A stretch of 64,000 bases of DNA from Pararhizobium antarcticum. Lineage in GTDB: Bacteria; Pseudomonadota; Alphaproteobacteria; Rhizobiales; Rhizobiaceae. Positions 24,707 to 35,247 of this stretch are shown here, in pieces; positions within the stretch are counted from its first letter, which is position 1; the number at the start of each line of letters is the position of its first letter. Made by a program: the position numbers and the translations under genes. The DNA is taken from the NCBI RefSeq assembly GCF_001885585.1, contig NZ_LSRP01000118.1, positions 124,001-188,000 of the forward strand, in the 5' to 3' direction. The notes beneath the pieces are model-generated. The model saw only the letters and a list, made by a program, of their open reading frames with translations, searched no databases and was not told where the DNA came from.

Positions 24707-25384
24707 ATGATGAAAACCACCCGCACGGATGAAGCAAACACAACAGATTGGCACGAGAGCGCGTTCGATGTGGCGCGCGGATTATCGGCCTATACGGGCA
24801 GTTCCCTGATCGCCGGACTGGCCGAAGTAATCGCCCGTCATCCGCAGGCCGACGTCGGCAATGCCTTCAATCACAAGCAGGTCGCCTGCAAGGTCTGGGC
24901 CCGTGACAGTCTGTTCGACAGCCTCGGCGGCACTTTCGGGCGGATCGTGCTTCTGGGCGGCTGGTATGGCGTGCTGGCGGGCATGCTGTTTGATGATGCC
25001 CGCTTCTCTATCGAGCGGATCGACAGCGTCGATATCGACGAGAGCGTTGCGGACGTTGCCAGAACGCTGAATGCTTGCGCCGGTGCGCGCTTCCAGGCGC
25101 TGACGCAGGATATGTATGCGCTGGACTATGCCGGCCTTCATGCCGATCTTGTCATCAATACCAGCTGCGAGCACATCGCCAACCTGCGCGCCTGGCTTTC
25201 GCTTCTGCCGGCCGGCACGCGGGTGCTGCTGCAGTCCAACGACTATTTCAGCGAACCGACGCATATCAACTGCGTGCCTTCGCTGGAGGCATTTGTTGCC
25301 CAGGCGGGATTGAGCCAGCTGGATTATTCAGGCGCGCTGCCGATGAAGAAATATACGCGCTTCATGCTGATCGGTAAGGTCTAG
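24707..25384 (+). CDS. SAM-dependent methyltransferase-like protein
   Basis: 225 residues from ATG 24707 (a second ATG follows directly). IVLLGGWYGVLAGML (about residues 80-94) is motif I, DSVDIDE the acidic motif, and ALTQDMYALDYAG the third SAM contact region; LVINTSCEHI is the post-I strand. Target unknown. No convincing ribosome binding site precedes the start. It ends seven bases from the convergent glycosyltransferase at 25391. Confidence 0.65.
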   Translation: MMKTTRTDEANTTDWHESAFDVARGLSAYTGSSLIAGLAEVIARHPQADVGNAFNHKQVACKVWARDSLFDSLGGTFGRIVLLGGWYGVLAGMLFDDARFSIERIDSVDIDESVADVARTLNACAGARFQALTQDMYALDYAGLHADLVINTSCEHIANLRAWLSLLPAGTRVLLQSNDYFSEPTHINCVPSLEAFVAQAGLSQLDYSGALPMKKYTRFMLIGKV

Positions 25385-25390
25385 GCCGGG

Positions 25391-26530
25391 TCAGAGAAGC
25401 GCGCGCAGGATGGCTGCCGTGTGTCTTGCGCCATTCAGATCCAGTCCATGGATCCTCTCGGCGGGATGTGCGAGCGCCCGCTCGATGGCTTGCTGCATGC
25501 TCTGTGCCGACAGGGCGTCCTCGGTCAGAACCTGCGCCAGTCCAAGCTTTTCCAGCCTGGTCGCCCGCGTCGTCTGCTCCGTCTCGCCGCCGGCCGTAAA
25601 GGGAATGAGCAGGGACTGGCAGCCGGCCTGCAGGACATCGCAGACGGTGTTGTAGCCGGCCTGCGACACCGAAAGCCGCGCGCCGGTCAACAGACTGGCA
25701 AAGTCGCTGCGGAAGCGCACGATGTCCACATGGACCGGCGCTTCGGCCGCAAGCGCGTCGAAATCCGCCTGGGGCAGGTTGGGGCCGGTGATCAGGCACC
25801 ATCGACCCTTGCCGATCGCAATTGCGGCCCCGAGCGAGGCCCGGATCAGGTCGATGCCGACCGCGCCGCCTCCGGCCGAGACGACCACGTCGAACTGTTC
25901 GACGGCTTGTTGTGGTACGGGGGCAGCCACAAGGCCGGTGTAGGAGACCTTGTCGATGATTTCCGAAGCCAGCGGAAACGTGTCTTCCAGCCTGGCAAAG
26001 CCGGGATCGCCATGCACGAGAATGCGATCGAAATGCTGCTTGATCAGCGCCACGGTCTCTTCATCGCGCCCCGGCTTGGCGCGCTCCTGCAGAATGTCGC
26101 GCAAGGAGGTCATCACCAGCGGCTTCGGCGTGGTTGCCGCGATCGTATCCAGTAGCGGCAGGAGTTCGAAGCGGACCTGCCGGCGGCCGAAGGGAAAGGC
26201 TTCCAGCAGAACGATGTCCGGCCGGCACTCCTGAAAGGCTGCGAGCAAGAGGTCGCGACGCCTGTCCTTGAAGGCCTCGTCGATCGGTTGGCCATGCGCG
26301 TCCGTCAGGCCCGAAAAACCGGCATCGCCCGCCATGATCGCGGGCAGGGCGATATGGCGCACGCCCGGTCCCGGAAAGCCTTTGACGGGCGATCCGCCCG
26401 TGATCACGGTGACATCGAATCCGTCGTCTGAAAGCGCCGCAGCAATGCGGCTCGCGCGGGCCAGATGGCCGATGCCGAGCAGGTGCTGGACGTAGAAGAA
26501 GACGCGCGGTTGTCCCGGGATCGTCGTCAT
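25391..26530 (-). CDS. Glycosyltransferase, MurG/COG4671-like
   Basis: 379 residues. The ATG at 26530 overlaps the stop of the upstream glycosyltransferase (ATGA), which fixes the start. GT-B fold: N-terminal HLLGIGHLARASRIAAAL (the Gly-His-x-x-R motif), C-terminal VVSAGGGAVG and SQAGYNTVCDVLQAGCQSLL, the UDP-sugar binding region of GT28/MurG-like enzymes. Related to the protein at 27779-28987. Probably transfers a sugar to a lipid or glycan acceptor at the inner membrane. Last gene of a long minus-strand operon that starts with the peptide-type ABC importer. Confidence 0.82.
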   Translation of the reverse strand: MTTIPGQPRVFFYVQHLLGIGHLARASRIAAALSDDGFDVTVITGGSPVKGFPGPGVRHIALPAIMAGDAGFSGLTDAHGQPIDEAFKDRRRDLLLAAFQECRPDIVLLEAFPFGRRQVRFELLPLLDTIAATTPKPLVMTSLRDILQERAKPGRDEETVALIKQHFDRILVHGDPGFARLEDTFPLASEIIDKVSYTGLVAAPVPQQAVEQFDVVVSAGGGAVGIDLIRASLGAAIAIGKGRWCLITGPNLPQADFDALAAEAPVHVDIVRFRSDFASLLTGARLSVSQAGYNTVCDVLQAGCQSLLIPFTAGGETEQTTRATRLEKLGLAQVLTEDALSAQSMQQAIERALAHPAERIHGLDLNGARHTAAILRALL

Positions 26531-27774
26531 GGTGTCGCCTGCCATTCCGCTTCGAAAAGGTCCTTCAGCTGACGAATGCTGGCATGGTGATCGAATTCGG
26601 TGCGCACCCTGTGCTCCGCCGCATCGCCCAGCCGCACCCGGAGGGACGGATTGCGGATGGCCGTTTCCAGCGCTGCGGCAAAGGCCTGCGGATCTTCCGG
26701 CGGCACGACAAAACCGTTTTCGCCATCGATGAGCAGTTCCGGTATGCCGGAGATATTGGTCGAAATGCAGACAAGACGCTGGCTGGACGCTTCCACCAGA
26801 ACATTCGGCAGTCCGTCGCGGTCGCCATCGGCAGTGATGCGGCAGGGCAGGGCAAAGATGTCGGCCTCGCGGTAGCGCGACAAAACTTCCTTTTGGTCGA
26901 GCGCGCCGCGCCAGGACAGTTTCCCGGCAATGCCCAGTTCCGTGGCGAGCGCCTGAAGTTTTTTCAGTTCGCCGCCGTCGCCGATATGCTCGAACCGCCA
27001 GTTGAGATCCGCCGGCAAGAGGCTGAGCGCGCGCAACAGGATGTCGAAGCCTTTTTTCTCGACGGCACGTCCGACGCTCAGAATGGTCACCGGCTGATCC
27101 GAGGCGGATCCGTCCTTGGGCAGGCGCTCGCCAGAAAATGGTGCGAAGCGGGCGAGATCAAGCCCGTGATAGCTGAGATGAACAGGGCTTTTTCCGTTTG
27201 CGAGGATGCGCAGGTGATCGAATCCGGTTTGTGTACAGGTCACCGTCCAGCGCGTCGAGGCCAGCTTTCCGGCCAGTTCCCAGTCCGGGGAGGTCCAGAT
27301 GTCCTTGGCATGGGCCGAACAGGTCCACGGCGTGCCGCTGATCAGGCTGGCATAGGCGGCAACCGAGGCGGGCGTGTGGATGAAATGCGCATGCAGCCAT
27401 CCGGCACCCTGCGGCCATTCGGCGGCGAGCACGGCCGCCTGGCCGAAGCGGCGGATCCGGTTGCGGCTGCGGTCCCTGCGAAAATCGCCCAGCATGGCGG
27501 CGAGCCCGCGCCAGAAACCCTGCTTGGGAAGACAGGCGAGAACGGCCCGAGCCAAACGCATCGGCTCTTCGTGCAGATATTCCGGAAGATAGTGCACCGG
27601 CGCCCGGATCTCGTCGTGCACGGGGTGACGCTTCGTGTCCGTCGGCCGGCGGAGGGCGACCAGAACAAGTTCGAAACCGGCTCTCTCGAGGCCCAGCAGT
27701 TCCTGTGCGATGAACGTTTCCGATAGGCGCGGATAGCCTTTCAGCACCACGACGATTTTACGGGTCTGCTGCAA
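26527..27774 (-). CDS. Glycosyltransferase family 4
   Basis: About 415 residues. I prefer the TTG at 27774, six codons after the upstream gene's end signals, because AAAGGG lies eight bases before it; a GTG at 27813 is possible but has no ribosome binding site. The N-terminal KIVVVLKGYPRLSETFIAQE is the classical GT4 glycan transferase start (colanic-acid-type WcaL/AmsK-like). The C-terminal SVGRAVEKKGFDILLRAL and DGDRDGLPNVLVEASSQRLV give the donor-binding E-x7-E site. Retaining transferase acting in the cytoplasm. It lies between two COG4671-type glycosyltransferases with overlapping ends. Confidence 0.83.
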   Translation of the reverse strand: MQQTRKIVVVLKGYPRLSETFIAQELLGLERAGFELVLVALRRPTDTKRHPVHDEIRAPVHYLPEYLHEEPMRLARAVLACLPKQGFWRGLAAMLGDFRRDRSRNRIRRFGQAAVLAAEWPQGAGWLHAHFIHTPASVAAYASLISGTPWTCSAHAKDIWTSPDWELAGKLASTRWTVTCTQTGFDHLRILANGKSPVHLSYHGLDLARFAPFSGERLPKDGSASDQPVTILSVGRAVEKKGFDILLRALSLLPADLNWRFEHIGDGGELKKLQALATELGIAGKLSWRGALDQKEVLSRYREADIFALPCRITADGDRDGLPNVLVEASSQRLVCISTNISGIPELLIDGENGFVVPPEDPQAFAAALETAIRNPSLRVRLGDAAEHRVRTEFDHHASIRQLKDLFEAEWQATP

Positions 27775-27778
27775 GCGA

Positions 27779-28987
27779 CTACCCTTTGACAACCGAAAGA
27801 TGTTCGCTGTCACGACGGCCGAGCCATTCGCCGACGATCTGTGAAATGTTCGAAAGACCCTCGAGCGTCATGCCTGAAGCGCTTTTCGACGGCGGGTCGC
27901 GCATCGGCAAGGCTTTCAGCGCTGCCGCCAGCCGCATCGGGTCCTTTGCCTCCTCGGGCAGCAGCATGTCGATGAGGCCGAGTTCGGAGGCACGCGTGGC
28001 GCGGATCAACTGCTCCTCGCGCGGCATGACGCGCGGCACGATCAGCGCCGGCTTGTCGAAGGAGAGGATCTCGCAATAGGTGTTGTATCCGCCCATGGCG
28101 ACGACGGCCGTGGCACCGGCAATCAGCTCCTCCATGCGGTTGTCGAACTCGATAACCTCCACATAGGGGACCTTTGCCCCCTTGCGCACGAGCTTGTGGC
28201 GCTGCTTGGCAGGCATGTAGGGGCCGAGAACGATCAGCGCGCGATGGGTGAGGGTCGGATCCTCCTGATAGGCGTCGATGACGTCGTGGATGAGGTCGGA
28301 GCCATCCCCGCCGCCGCCGGTCGTCACCAGGATGTAGTCGCCCTTGGGCTTGTGGTCGGGTTCGCCGTCCGGCGAGGTGCTGCGCTGGAGGAAACCGACG
28401 AAGTCCATCTTCGAGCGGACCGATGACGGAACGTCCAGCCCGACCAGCGGATCGTAGAAGTCCGGTGGCCCGTAGACCCAGACGCTGTCGTAGAACTGGC
28501 CGATCTTGCGCATGACATCGTTGCGCTTCCATTCGGCATCAAGCAGATGCGGTGCGTCCATGACCTCGCGCAGGCCCAGAACCAGCGTTGTTCCCTGCTT
28601 CTTCAGGAAGGCCAGCGTTTCCTCGACCTCTCCGCCCAGCCCCATAGGCTCCTTGTCGACGATGAAGATGTCCGGCTGGAAGGTTTCGGCCGTGTGCCGG
28701 ATGATCGACTGGCGCATTTTCAGCGTCTCGTGCAGGTCGATATGCCGGTCCATCGAGGTGTATTCGCCATTGCGTAGCTTGATGACGCTCGGGATCTTCA
28801 CGAAATCGACGCGGGCGCGGTAGTCGAAGGCACCGGCAATGGTCGCGCCTGATATGATCAGAATGTTCAGGCCGCGATAATCCTCGACCAGAGAATGGGC
28901 GATCGTCCGGCAGCGACGCAAATGGCCAAGGCCGAACGTGTCGTGGCTGTACATCAGAATGCGGGCGTCTTCGATCCTGCGCATCAC
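27779..28987 (-). CDS. Glycosyltransferase, COG4671-like
   Basis: 402 residues; GTG 28987 (or ATG 28984) follows GAGGAG. ILMYSHDTFGLGHLRRCRTI is the conserved N-terminal region of this predicted glycosyltransferase group, and AMGGYNTYCEILSFDKPALI the donor-binding region. VTTGGGGDGSDLIHD contains a flexible glycine loop. It is homologous to the protein at 25391-26530. It follows the importer permease gene at 29060 by 72 bases and is probably on the same transcript. Confidence 0.8.
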   Translation of the reverse strand: MMRRIEDARILMYSHDTFGLGHLRRCRTIAHSLVEDYRGLNILIISGATIAGAFDYRARVDFVKIPSVIKLRNGEYTSMDRHIDLHETLKMRQSIIRHTAETFQPDIFIVDKEPMGLGGEVEETLAFLKKQGTTLVLGLREVMDAPHLLDAEWKRNDVMRKIGQFYDSVWVYGPPDFYDPLVGLDVPSSVRSKMDFVGFLQRSTSPDGEPDHKPKGDYILVTTGGGGDGSDLIHDVIDAYQEDPTLTHRALIVLGPYMPAKQRHKLVRKGAKVPYVEVIEFDNRMEELIAGATAVVAMGGYNTYCEILSFDKPALIVPRVMPREEQLIRATRASELGLIDMLLPEEAKDPMRLAAALKALPMRDPPSKSASGMTLEGLSNISQIVGEWLGRRDSEHLSVVKG

Positions 28988-29059
28988 GAGCCAAGCTCCT
29001 CATTTCCCCCCGTGAAGTCCATTTCCCAATGGCGTTTCTTCGACATGGTCTACTCCACT

Positions 29060-30235
29060 TCACTTATAGGGATCGGCAGCATCGCGCAGGCCATCACCGA
29101 GAAAGTTGAAGGCCAGAATCACGAGAATGACGGGGATAGTCGGAAACAGCAGCCAGGGATAGAAGGCAATGACGCTGACGCTGCGCGCCTCGGTCAGGAG
29201 GATGCCCCAGCTGGTGATCGGCGGACGCAGGCCAAGCCCGAGGAAACTCAGTGCCGTTTCGCCAAGGATCATGCCGGGGATCGACAGGGTTGCGGTGGCG
29301 ATCAGGTGCGACATGAAGCCCGGCACCAGATGGCGCCCGATGATGCGGCCGCTTTTGGCCCCCATCAGCTGTGCCGCCAGGACATAGTCCTCTTCACGCA
29401 GCGCCAGCAGCTTCGAGCGCACCGCGCGCGCAAGACCGGTCCAGTCGAGAAGGCCGAGGATTGCGGTAATACCGAGATAGATGACGATCGGGCTCCAGGT
29501 CACCGGCATGATCGCCGCCAGCGCCATCCACAGGGGAATGCTGGGGATCGACTGCAGCACTTCGATGATGCGCTGGACGATCAGGTCGAAGACGCCGCCG
29601 TGATAGCCGGCGAGGCCGCCGATGACGATGCCGAGAACGAAACTCATGGTGATGCCGAGCAGGCCGATGGTCAGCGAGATACGGGCGCCGTACAGGATGC
29701 GCGAGAGCACGTCACGGCCGAGCCGGTCGCTGCCGAGCAGGAAAAACTGTCCGCCTTCGGCCGGGCAGACGAGATGGGTACTTGCATCGAAGAGACCCCA
29801 GAACCGATACCCGTCCCCGCTGCAGAAGAAGCGCAGCGGCTGGATGTCCGTCCGGTCCTCCGTGTAGACGCGGCGCAGCGTATCCATGTCGAGACGCATG
29901 TCGCGGCCGTAGACGAAGGGGCCGACGAAGTTTCCGTCGTTGAACAGATGCACGGCCTGCGGCGGCGCATGGATGAAGTCGACATTGCGTGTGTGCAGAT
30001 TGTACGGCGCCAGGAACTCGGCGATCGCGATCATCACGTAGAGAACGATCAGGAAAATGCCGGACACAAGCGCCAGCTTGTGGCGCTTGAATTTCCACCA
30101 CATCAGCCGGAGTTGCGAGGCCTGATAGACACGCGCCTGGTCTTCCGACATCACCTCGACGGAATGCGGATCGAACGGCGCGGTCGAAACATAGTGTGGC
30201 AACGGGGTGCCGGTCGACGGGATCGATGATGTCAC
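29060..30235 (-). CDS. Peptide/oligosaccharide-type ABC permease, DppC-like
   Basis: 391 residues. The GTG start at 30235 overlaps the upstream stop (GTGA), with GGGAGC upstream. One N-terminal helix (ALVSGIFLIVLYVMIAIAEF) is followed by a periplasmic stretch of ~100 residues and a five-helix permease domain beginning GRDVLSRILYGARIS. The EAA-like coupling segment is QLMGAKSGRIIGRHLVPGF. The long periplasmic insert between helix 1 and the permease core is larger than in ordinary DppC and is shared with a sub-group that takes up sugars or antibiotics. Inner membrane. Confidence 0.85.
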   Translation of the reverse strand: MTSSIPSTGTPLPHYVSTAPFDPHSVEVMSEDQARVYQASQLRLMWWKFKRHKLALVSGIFLIVLYVMIAIAEFLAPYNLHTRNVDFIHAPPQAVHLFNDGNFVGPFVYGRDMRLDMDTLRRVYTEDRTDIQPLRFFCSGDGYRFWGLFDASTHLVCPAEGGQFFLLGSDRLGRDVLSRILYGARISLTIGLLGITMSFVLGIVIGGLAGYHGGVFDLIVQRIIEVLQSIPSIPLWMALAAIMPVTWSPIVIYLGITAILGLLDWTGLARAVRSKLLALREEDYVLAAQLMGAKSGRIIGRHLVPGFMSHLIATATLSIPGMILGETALSFLGLGLRPPITSWGILLTEARSVSVIAFYPWLLFPTIPVILVILAFNFLGDGLRDAADPYK

Positions 30236-31230
30236 TTTGTGCTCCCGCCTTGCAGCCTGATGCGCGGATCAAGGAACGCAAGCGCGATATCCGAGACCAG
30301 AACGCCGATGACGGTGAGGAAGGCAAGAAACATCAGGAACGAGCCTGCCAGATACATGTCCTGGCTTTGCAAGGCCTTGATCAGCATCGGGCCCGTCGTT
30401 TCCAGCGACAGGACGATGGCGGTGATCTCGGCGCCAGAAATGATCGCCGGCAGGATCGAGCCGATGTCGGAAATGAAGAAGTTGAGCGACATGCGCAGCG
30501 GATATTTGATCAGCGCCCGAAAGGGGTGCAGTCCCTTGGCCCGGGCGGTGACGACATATTGCTTCTGCAGTTCGTCCAGGAGGTTGGCGCGCAAGCGGCG
30601 GATCATCCCGGCCGTGCCGGCCGTGCCGATGATCAGCACGGGGATCCAGAGATGCTCCATGATCGACTTTGCCTTGGCCCAGCTCATCGATTGCGACATG
30701 TATTGCTGGTCCATCAGATGGCCGATCGAAGTGCCGAACCAGATATTGGCAAAATACATCAGGATCAGCGCGAACATGAAGTTCGGGATGGCGATGCCGA
30801 TCAGGCCGACAAACGTCAGGCCGTAATCACCCCAGCTGTATTGGTGCGTGGCGGAATAGATGCCGATCGGAAAGGCGACAATCCAGGTAAAGATGATCGT
30901 GAAAAACGACACAAGCACCGTCAGCCATAGCCGGTCTCCGACAACCTCGTTGACCGGTAGCTGATACTCGAAGGAATAGCCGAAATCGCCCTGCAGCATG
31001 CCGGCGACCCAGTAGACGTAACGCAGGACCGGTGGCTGATCGAAGCCGTATTGACGGCGCAATTCCTCGATTTCGGCCATGTCGATATTTTCGCCCTGGG
31101 CGCGCAGTTCGGCAACATAGCTTTCGAAGTAGTCGCCCGGCGGCAGTTCGATGATGGTGAAGACGAGGGCGGAAATGATCAGAAGGGTAGGGATCATGGC
31201 AGCGCAGCGCCACAGGATGTAACGCAGCAT
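30232..31230 (-). CDS. Peptide/oligosaccharide-type ABC permease, DppB-like
   Basis: 332 residues with six membrane helices. The N-terminal MLRYILWRCAAMIPTLLIIS is the typical first helix of DppB/OppB permeases, and IRRLRANLLDELQKQYVVTA the EAA coupling loop. It starts two bases after the stop of the binding-protein gene, overlapping the DppC-like gene at its end. With the next proteins it forms one inner-membrane importer. Confidence 0.87.
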   Translation of the reverse strand: MLRYILWRCAAMIPTLLIISALVFTIIELPPGDYFESYVAELRAQGENIDMAEIEELRRQYGFDQPPVLRYVYWVAGMLQGDFGYSFEYQLPVNEVVGDRLWLTVLVSFFTIIFTWIVAFPIGIYSATHQYSWGDYGLTFVGLIGIAIPNFMFALILMYFANIWFGTSIGHLMDQQYMSQSMSWAKAKSIMEHLWIPVLIIGTAGTAGMIRRLRANLLDELQKQYVVTARAKGLHPFRALIKYPLRMSLNFFISDIGSILPAIISGAEITAIVLSLETTGPMLIKALQSQDMYLAGSFLMFLAFLTVIGVLVSDIALAFLDPRIRLQGGSTK

Positions 31231-31232
31231 TG

Positions 31233-33140
31233 TCAGCTCGCCTCGCTGTCGCCGTACCAGAAGGTATCGGGCATGTAGACGCCGAGAAAGCTGGTTGGCT
31301 CAAATCCGTAAAGACCTTCGGCCGGCACATTGTTCAGCCGCGAGGATGACAGGACAGGCTGATGCACACTGTTGACCATGCCGATCGAAAATACCTGATC
31401 TGTGAAAAGTGTGAGCATCTCGCCCCAGATCTGCGTGCGCTCCGCAGTTTCCGTCGTCCGTTTCCAGGCCTTCAGGAGATCGACGAGACGTGTTGCTTCC
31501 GGCAGTTCCGGTGCATGGCCATATTGGCCGAGCGAAAGATAATGCATGCCCCAGACGGGCCATTGCATCTGTTCATCGGCGCTCGGTGCCAGCTGACCGG
31601 GATTCATATCGGCGGTCGGCACGCCATTGTCGAGACCGGACCACATCGACATCATGATCTCGCCACCCATCGTGCGCGAGCGGAAGACATCGCGCTGCGA
31701 GGTCCGGATGAACAGCGCTATTCCGATCTTGCGCCAGTGATCGGTCACCAGCTCAAGAATGTCCGTCTCCAGCGTGCTTTCGCCGGCGGTTTCGACGACG
31801 ATCTTGGCTGTGCGGCCATCGGGGAGAAGACGGATCCCGTCATCGTCCCGATCGACAAGACCGACTTCGTCCAGAAGGGCATTGGCCTGATCGGGGTCAT
31901 GCATGCTCCACGCTGCCCCGTATTCGGGTTTGTAGAGCGGGCTTTCCGGGAGAATCGTGTCGGCGCTTTCCCGGCCGAGGCCGAAGAAGGAGACCATGTT
32001 GATTTCGTGCCGGTCGATGGCCAGCGAAAGCGCCCGGCGCACGCGGACATCCCAGAACAGCTTGCGCCAGACCTCGTCCTTGCAGTTGAGGTTGGGCAAA
32101 AGGGTGACGCGGGAGCCTTGCGTGCGCTTCCAGAGACTGACCTTGACCGGGTACCGCTTCTCAGAATCCTTGAGGAAGGCGTAGTCGGTAAAATCGACGC
32201 CTGTGAACTGCAGATCGGTTTCACCGGCGCCGGTCTTGGCGGCGATGATTTCCGACGAGCTGACATTCAGCACGAACTGATCGACATAGGGCAATTGCAG
32301 GCCGTTTTCGTCAACGCGGTGAAAGAACGGATTGCGTTCGAAGACGAATTGCTCGGCAGGGGGCGTGGTGCGGTTGCGCCAGGGATCGAGCGTCGGGAGC
32401 TCCGGGTTTTCGGGGCGGTACTGGCGCGACATCTTAATGTGCAGGTCGGCCCATTTCTTGACGCGATATTCGCGCATCAACGCCGAAAGCCGGATGTCGT
32501 CCTGATATTTGCGGTGGAACCTGCGCATATAGGCATGCGGCAGGAGCAGGGTGATCGGCGATGGCGCTGCCAGGCCCGGCAGGAAATCGGGGTTCGGGCC
32601 ATCCCATGTGTAGCGCACGGTGTATTTGTCGATAATCTCGAAACGCGGCGGCTTGCCGTCGACCAGCAGTTCGCGCTGGACCCCGCCCGGCCGCAGATCC
32701 TCGTTGAGGATCACGTCTTCCCAGGTGTAGCGAAAGTCTTCCGATGTCAGATAGCTGCCGTCGGACCAGCGATGCTTTTCGCGGATCTTGAAGGTGAAGA
32801 CGCTCTCATTGATATGCTCGAAGCTTTCGAGAATGTCGGCGTGCAGATTGAGCTTTTCGTCATAGCCGACGAGACGGGCATAGCCGTTGATCGTCATCAT
32901 GCGAATGTCTTTCTGGCTGCCGATCAGCGTGCGCACGACGCCACCATAGCGCCCGGGCTTGCGGCCCATGGCGGCCAGATTGATGACGCGCGGGGTCGTT
33001 GGCAATCGGTCGACCAGGTCCGGCAGGGCGGCGGCGCGCAGGAGCGGCTTCAGGAAATCCGGCTCGACGAAACCGGCACGGGCAAAGCCGGGCAGGAAGG
33101 CGGAGGCGAGCAGTCCGAGGGTGGTGCGGCGCTTGATCAC
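31233..33140 (-). CDS. ABC transporter substrate-binding protein, family 5 (peptide/oligosaccharide)
   Basis: 635 residues. The true start is the GTG at 33140, overlapping the ATPase stop (GTGA); the longer open frame further upstream is only an alternative frame of the ATPase gene. [20 protein letters not shown] is a signal peptide. The mature protein has the three-domain SBP_bac_5 layout ([19 protein letters not shown] and later [15 protein letters not shown]). Its size, above the ~530 residues of DppA, fits the sub-group that binds oligosaccharides or large peptides. Coupling to glycosyltransferase genes makes a glycan or glycopeptide ligand likely, but this is inference. Confidence 0.85.
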   Translation of the reverse strand: MIKRRTTLGLLASAFLPGFARAGFVEPDFLKPLLRAAALPDLVDRLPTTPRVINLAAMGRKPGRYGGVVRTLIGSQKDIRMMTINGYARLVGYDEKLNLHADILESFEHINESVFTFKIREKHRWSDGSYLTSEDFRYTWEDVILNEDLRPGGVQRELLVDGKPPRFEIIDKYTVRYTWDGPNPDFLPGLAAPSPITLLLPHAYMRRFHRKYQDDIRLSALMREYRVKKWADLHIKMSRQYRPENPELPTLDPWRNRTTPPAEQFVFERNPFFHRVDENGLQLPYVDQFVLNVSSSEIIAAKTGAGETDLQFTGVDFTDYAFLKDSEKRYPVKVSLWKRTQGSRVTLLPNLNCKDEVWRKLFWDVRVRRALSLAIDRHEINMVSFFGLGRESADTILPESPLYKPEYGAAWSMHDPDQANALLDEVGLVDRDDDGIRLLPDGRTAKIVVETAGESTLETDILELVTDHWRKIGIALFIRTSQRDVFRSRTMGGEIMMSMWSGLDNGVPTADMNPGQLAPSADEQMQWPVWGMHYLSLGQYGHAPELPEATRLVDLLKAWKRTTETAERTQIWGEMLTLFTDQVFSIGMVNSVHQPVLSSSRLNNVPAEGLYGFEPTSFLGVYMPDTFWYGDSEAS

Positions 33141-35023
33141 GAAACGAGCTCCCTTGCATCGGCATTGCGGCTGGCAAGCACGAAATGGCCATTGCCGAGA
33201 TCGGCCGGGAAAAGCGTGTTGCCATCGTCGCCGGAAAACTGGCGGCCCCAGCTGCGCTTGTCGGAGGCGCCGCTCGGGTTGAGCGCGGCGAAATCCAGCG
33301 GCCTGTCGAGGTCTGGGAAGGGCACGGCGGCAAGCAGCGATTTCGTATAGGGATGCACTGGCGCCCGCATCAGTGTTTCGCGCGGTGCAATCTCGACGAT
33401 GCGCCCGCCGCACATGACTGCGATCCGGTCGGCCATGTAGTCGACCACGGCAAGGTTGTGCGAGATGAACAGATAGGTGAGGCCGAGTTCTTTTTGCAGG
33501 TCCTTCAGAAGATTGAGGATCTGCGCCTGAACCGACACGTCGAGCGCGGACACCGGCTCGTCGCAGATCAGAAGGTCCGGTCCGAGCGCAAGCGCGCGGG
33601 CAATGCCGATGCGCTGCCGCTGGCCGCCGGAAAAACTGTGGGGGTAACGGTTGAGGAAGCGCTGGTCGAGGCCGATCGCATCGATCAGTGTCCTGACTTT
33701 TTCCTGCCGCGCCTGTGCATTGCCGCGATCGTGGATTTCCAGCGGTTCCGCAAGGATGTTCTGGACGGTCATGCGCGGTGACAGCGAAGATACCGGGTCC
33801 TGGAAGACCATCTGGACGCGCGTGCGCAGCGCCTTCAGCCGTGCCCCTTCCGCGGCGAGAACATCGAGATCGCCATCGGCTCCATGCAGGGTTATCGAAC
33901 CCGTATCGGGCTTGACCGCCCGCATCAGGATTTTGCTGAGTGTGGTCTTGCCGCATCCGCTTTCGCCGACGAGACCGAGGCACTCGCCGCGGCGGATATC
34001 GAAGCTGACATCATCGACCGCCAGCGTGGCAGAGGTATCGCCCTTGCCAAACCAGCCGGACTTGCGTGTGGTGAAGGTCTTGCCGATATTGCGGACAGAC
34101 AGAATGACGTCAGGACCTGTGGCGACGTCTGCCTTCTTGCCAAGCAGGTTGCCGGCATTGACCGGTATCTCGCGAAGCGCCTTCAGGCGTTCGCCGGGCT
34201 TCATGTCGAAATGCGGAACCGCCGCCATCAGCCCCTTCAAGTAGGGGTGCGAGGGATTGCGGAAGATGGTCTCAACCGGACCGGCCTCCATGATTTCACC
34301 ATGGTAGATGACCACGACCTCGTCGGCCACGTTGGCGACCACGCCGAGATCATGGGTGATCAGAAGCATGGCCATGCCCATCTTCGTCTGCAGGTCGCGC
34401 AGCAATTGCAGGATCTGGGCCTGGATGGTCACGTCGAGCGCCGTCGTCGGCTCGTCGGCGATCAGCAGTGCCGGCCGACAGATCAGCGCCATGGCGATCA
34501 TCGCACGCTGGCGCATGCCGCCTGAAAGCTCGAACGGATACATGTCGAAGGCGCGGGATGGCTTGGCGAAACCGACGAGCCCCAGCATCTCCTCGCTGCG
34601 CTCGCGACATTCCGTTTTCGATGCCGTTGTGTGGATGCGCAGGACTTCGCTGATCTGGTTGCCGATCGTATGCAGCGGCGACAGCGATGTCATCGGCTCC
34701 TGGAAGATCTTGCCCATGCGGTTGCCGCGGATTGCGCGGATTTCGCGTCCGTCGCGCGGCATCTGCAACAGGTCCGACGGGGTCTCCGACAGGGCGGGAT
34801 CACAGAACAGGATGCGGCCGCTGGCCGACGCTGTCTGCGGCAGGATGCCCATCACGGCCTGGCTGATGACCGACTTGCCGGAACCGGATTCGCCGACCAG
34901 CGCCGTGACCTTGCCCGGGCTGACGCGCAGGCTGACATTGCGTACGGCGTCGATCTGCCCGCCCAGCATTGCGAATGAGATATTCAGGCTCTCGATCCGC
35001 AGCAGGTCTGCGCCTGAGGTCAT
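33137..35023 (-). CDS. Fused dual-domain ABC ATPase, DppD-DppF-like
   Basis: 628 residues, both ATPases of the importer in one chain. Start ATG 35023 has AAGGAAG nine bases upstream; the frame opens further but into the leader. Domain 1: Walker A GESGSGKS, signature [15 protein letters not shown], Walker B LLIADEP. Domain 2: Walker A GESGCGKT, signature [15 protein letters not shown], Walker B LLICDEP. All catalytic residues are present, in contrast to the exporter-like protein at 21346-24063. First gene of a coupled run that reads ATPase, binding protein, two permeases, three glycosyltransferases. Confidence 0.88.
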   Translation of the reverse strand: MTSGADLLRIESLNISFAMLGGQIDAVRNVSLRVSPGKVTALVGESGSGKSVISQAVMGILPQTASASGRILFCDPALSETPSDLLQMPRDGREIRAIRGNRMGKIFQEPMTSLSPLHTIGNQISEVLRIHTTASKTECRERSEEMLGLVGFAKPSRAFDMYPFELSGGMRQRAMIAMALICRPALLIADEPTTALDVTIQAQILQLLRDLQTKMGMAMLLITHDLGVVANVADEVVVIYHGEIMEAGPVETIFRNPSHPYLKGLMAAVPHFDMKPGERLKALREIPVNAGNLLGKKADVATGPDVILSVRNIGKTFTTRKSGWFGKGDTSATLAVDDVSFDIRRGECLGLVGESGCGKTTLSKILMRAVKPDTGSITLHGADGDLDVLAAEGARLKALRTRVQMVFQDPVSSLSPRMTVQNILAEPLEIHDRGNAQARQEKVRTLIDAIGLDQRFLNRYPHSFSGGQRQRIGIARALALGPDLLICDEPVSALDVSVQAQILNLLKDLQKELGLTYLFISHNLAVVDYMADRIAVMCGGRIVEIAPRETLMRAPVHPYTKSLLAAVPFPDLDRPLDFAALNPSGASDKRSWGRQFSGDDGNTLFPADLGNGHFVLASRNADARELVS

Positions 35024-35247
35024 GCCAGCAGTCTTCCTTGTCGCAATGTGGTCGCCGGATGGCCCATGCCGCGCCCGGATCAACGCTCGGCTCTAGATTT
35101 CGAGACTATCCCACGGGATTTGCCCTGTCCATGACCCGCAAAGGGGAAACTTCAGTATGCTTTCAGCCGCGATTTTGTGCCCAGAGCCGATGTCGGATGC
35201 CTGATGTCCTGGAGTTTGCCACCGTCAAAAGCCTGAAACCAAACGTG

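Noticed and set aside
31362-33350. A 662-codon plus-strand frame opposite the peptide-type binding protein
   Set aside because: Antisense mirror of a gene with signal peptide and SBP family 5 motifs.
33141-33983. The N-terminal extension of the binding-protein frame
   Set aside because: This part is an alternative frame of the dual ATPase gene; the GTG at 33140 with GTGA overlap and signal peptide is the true start.
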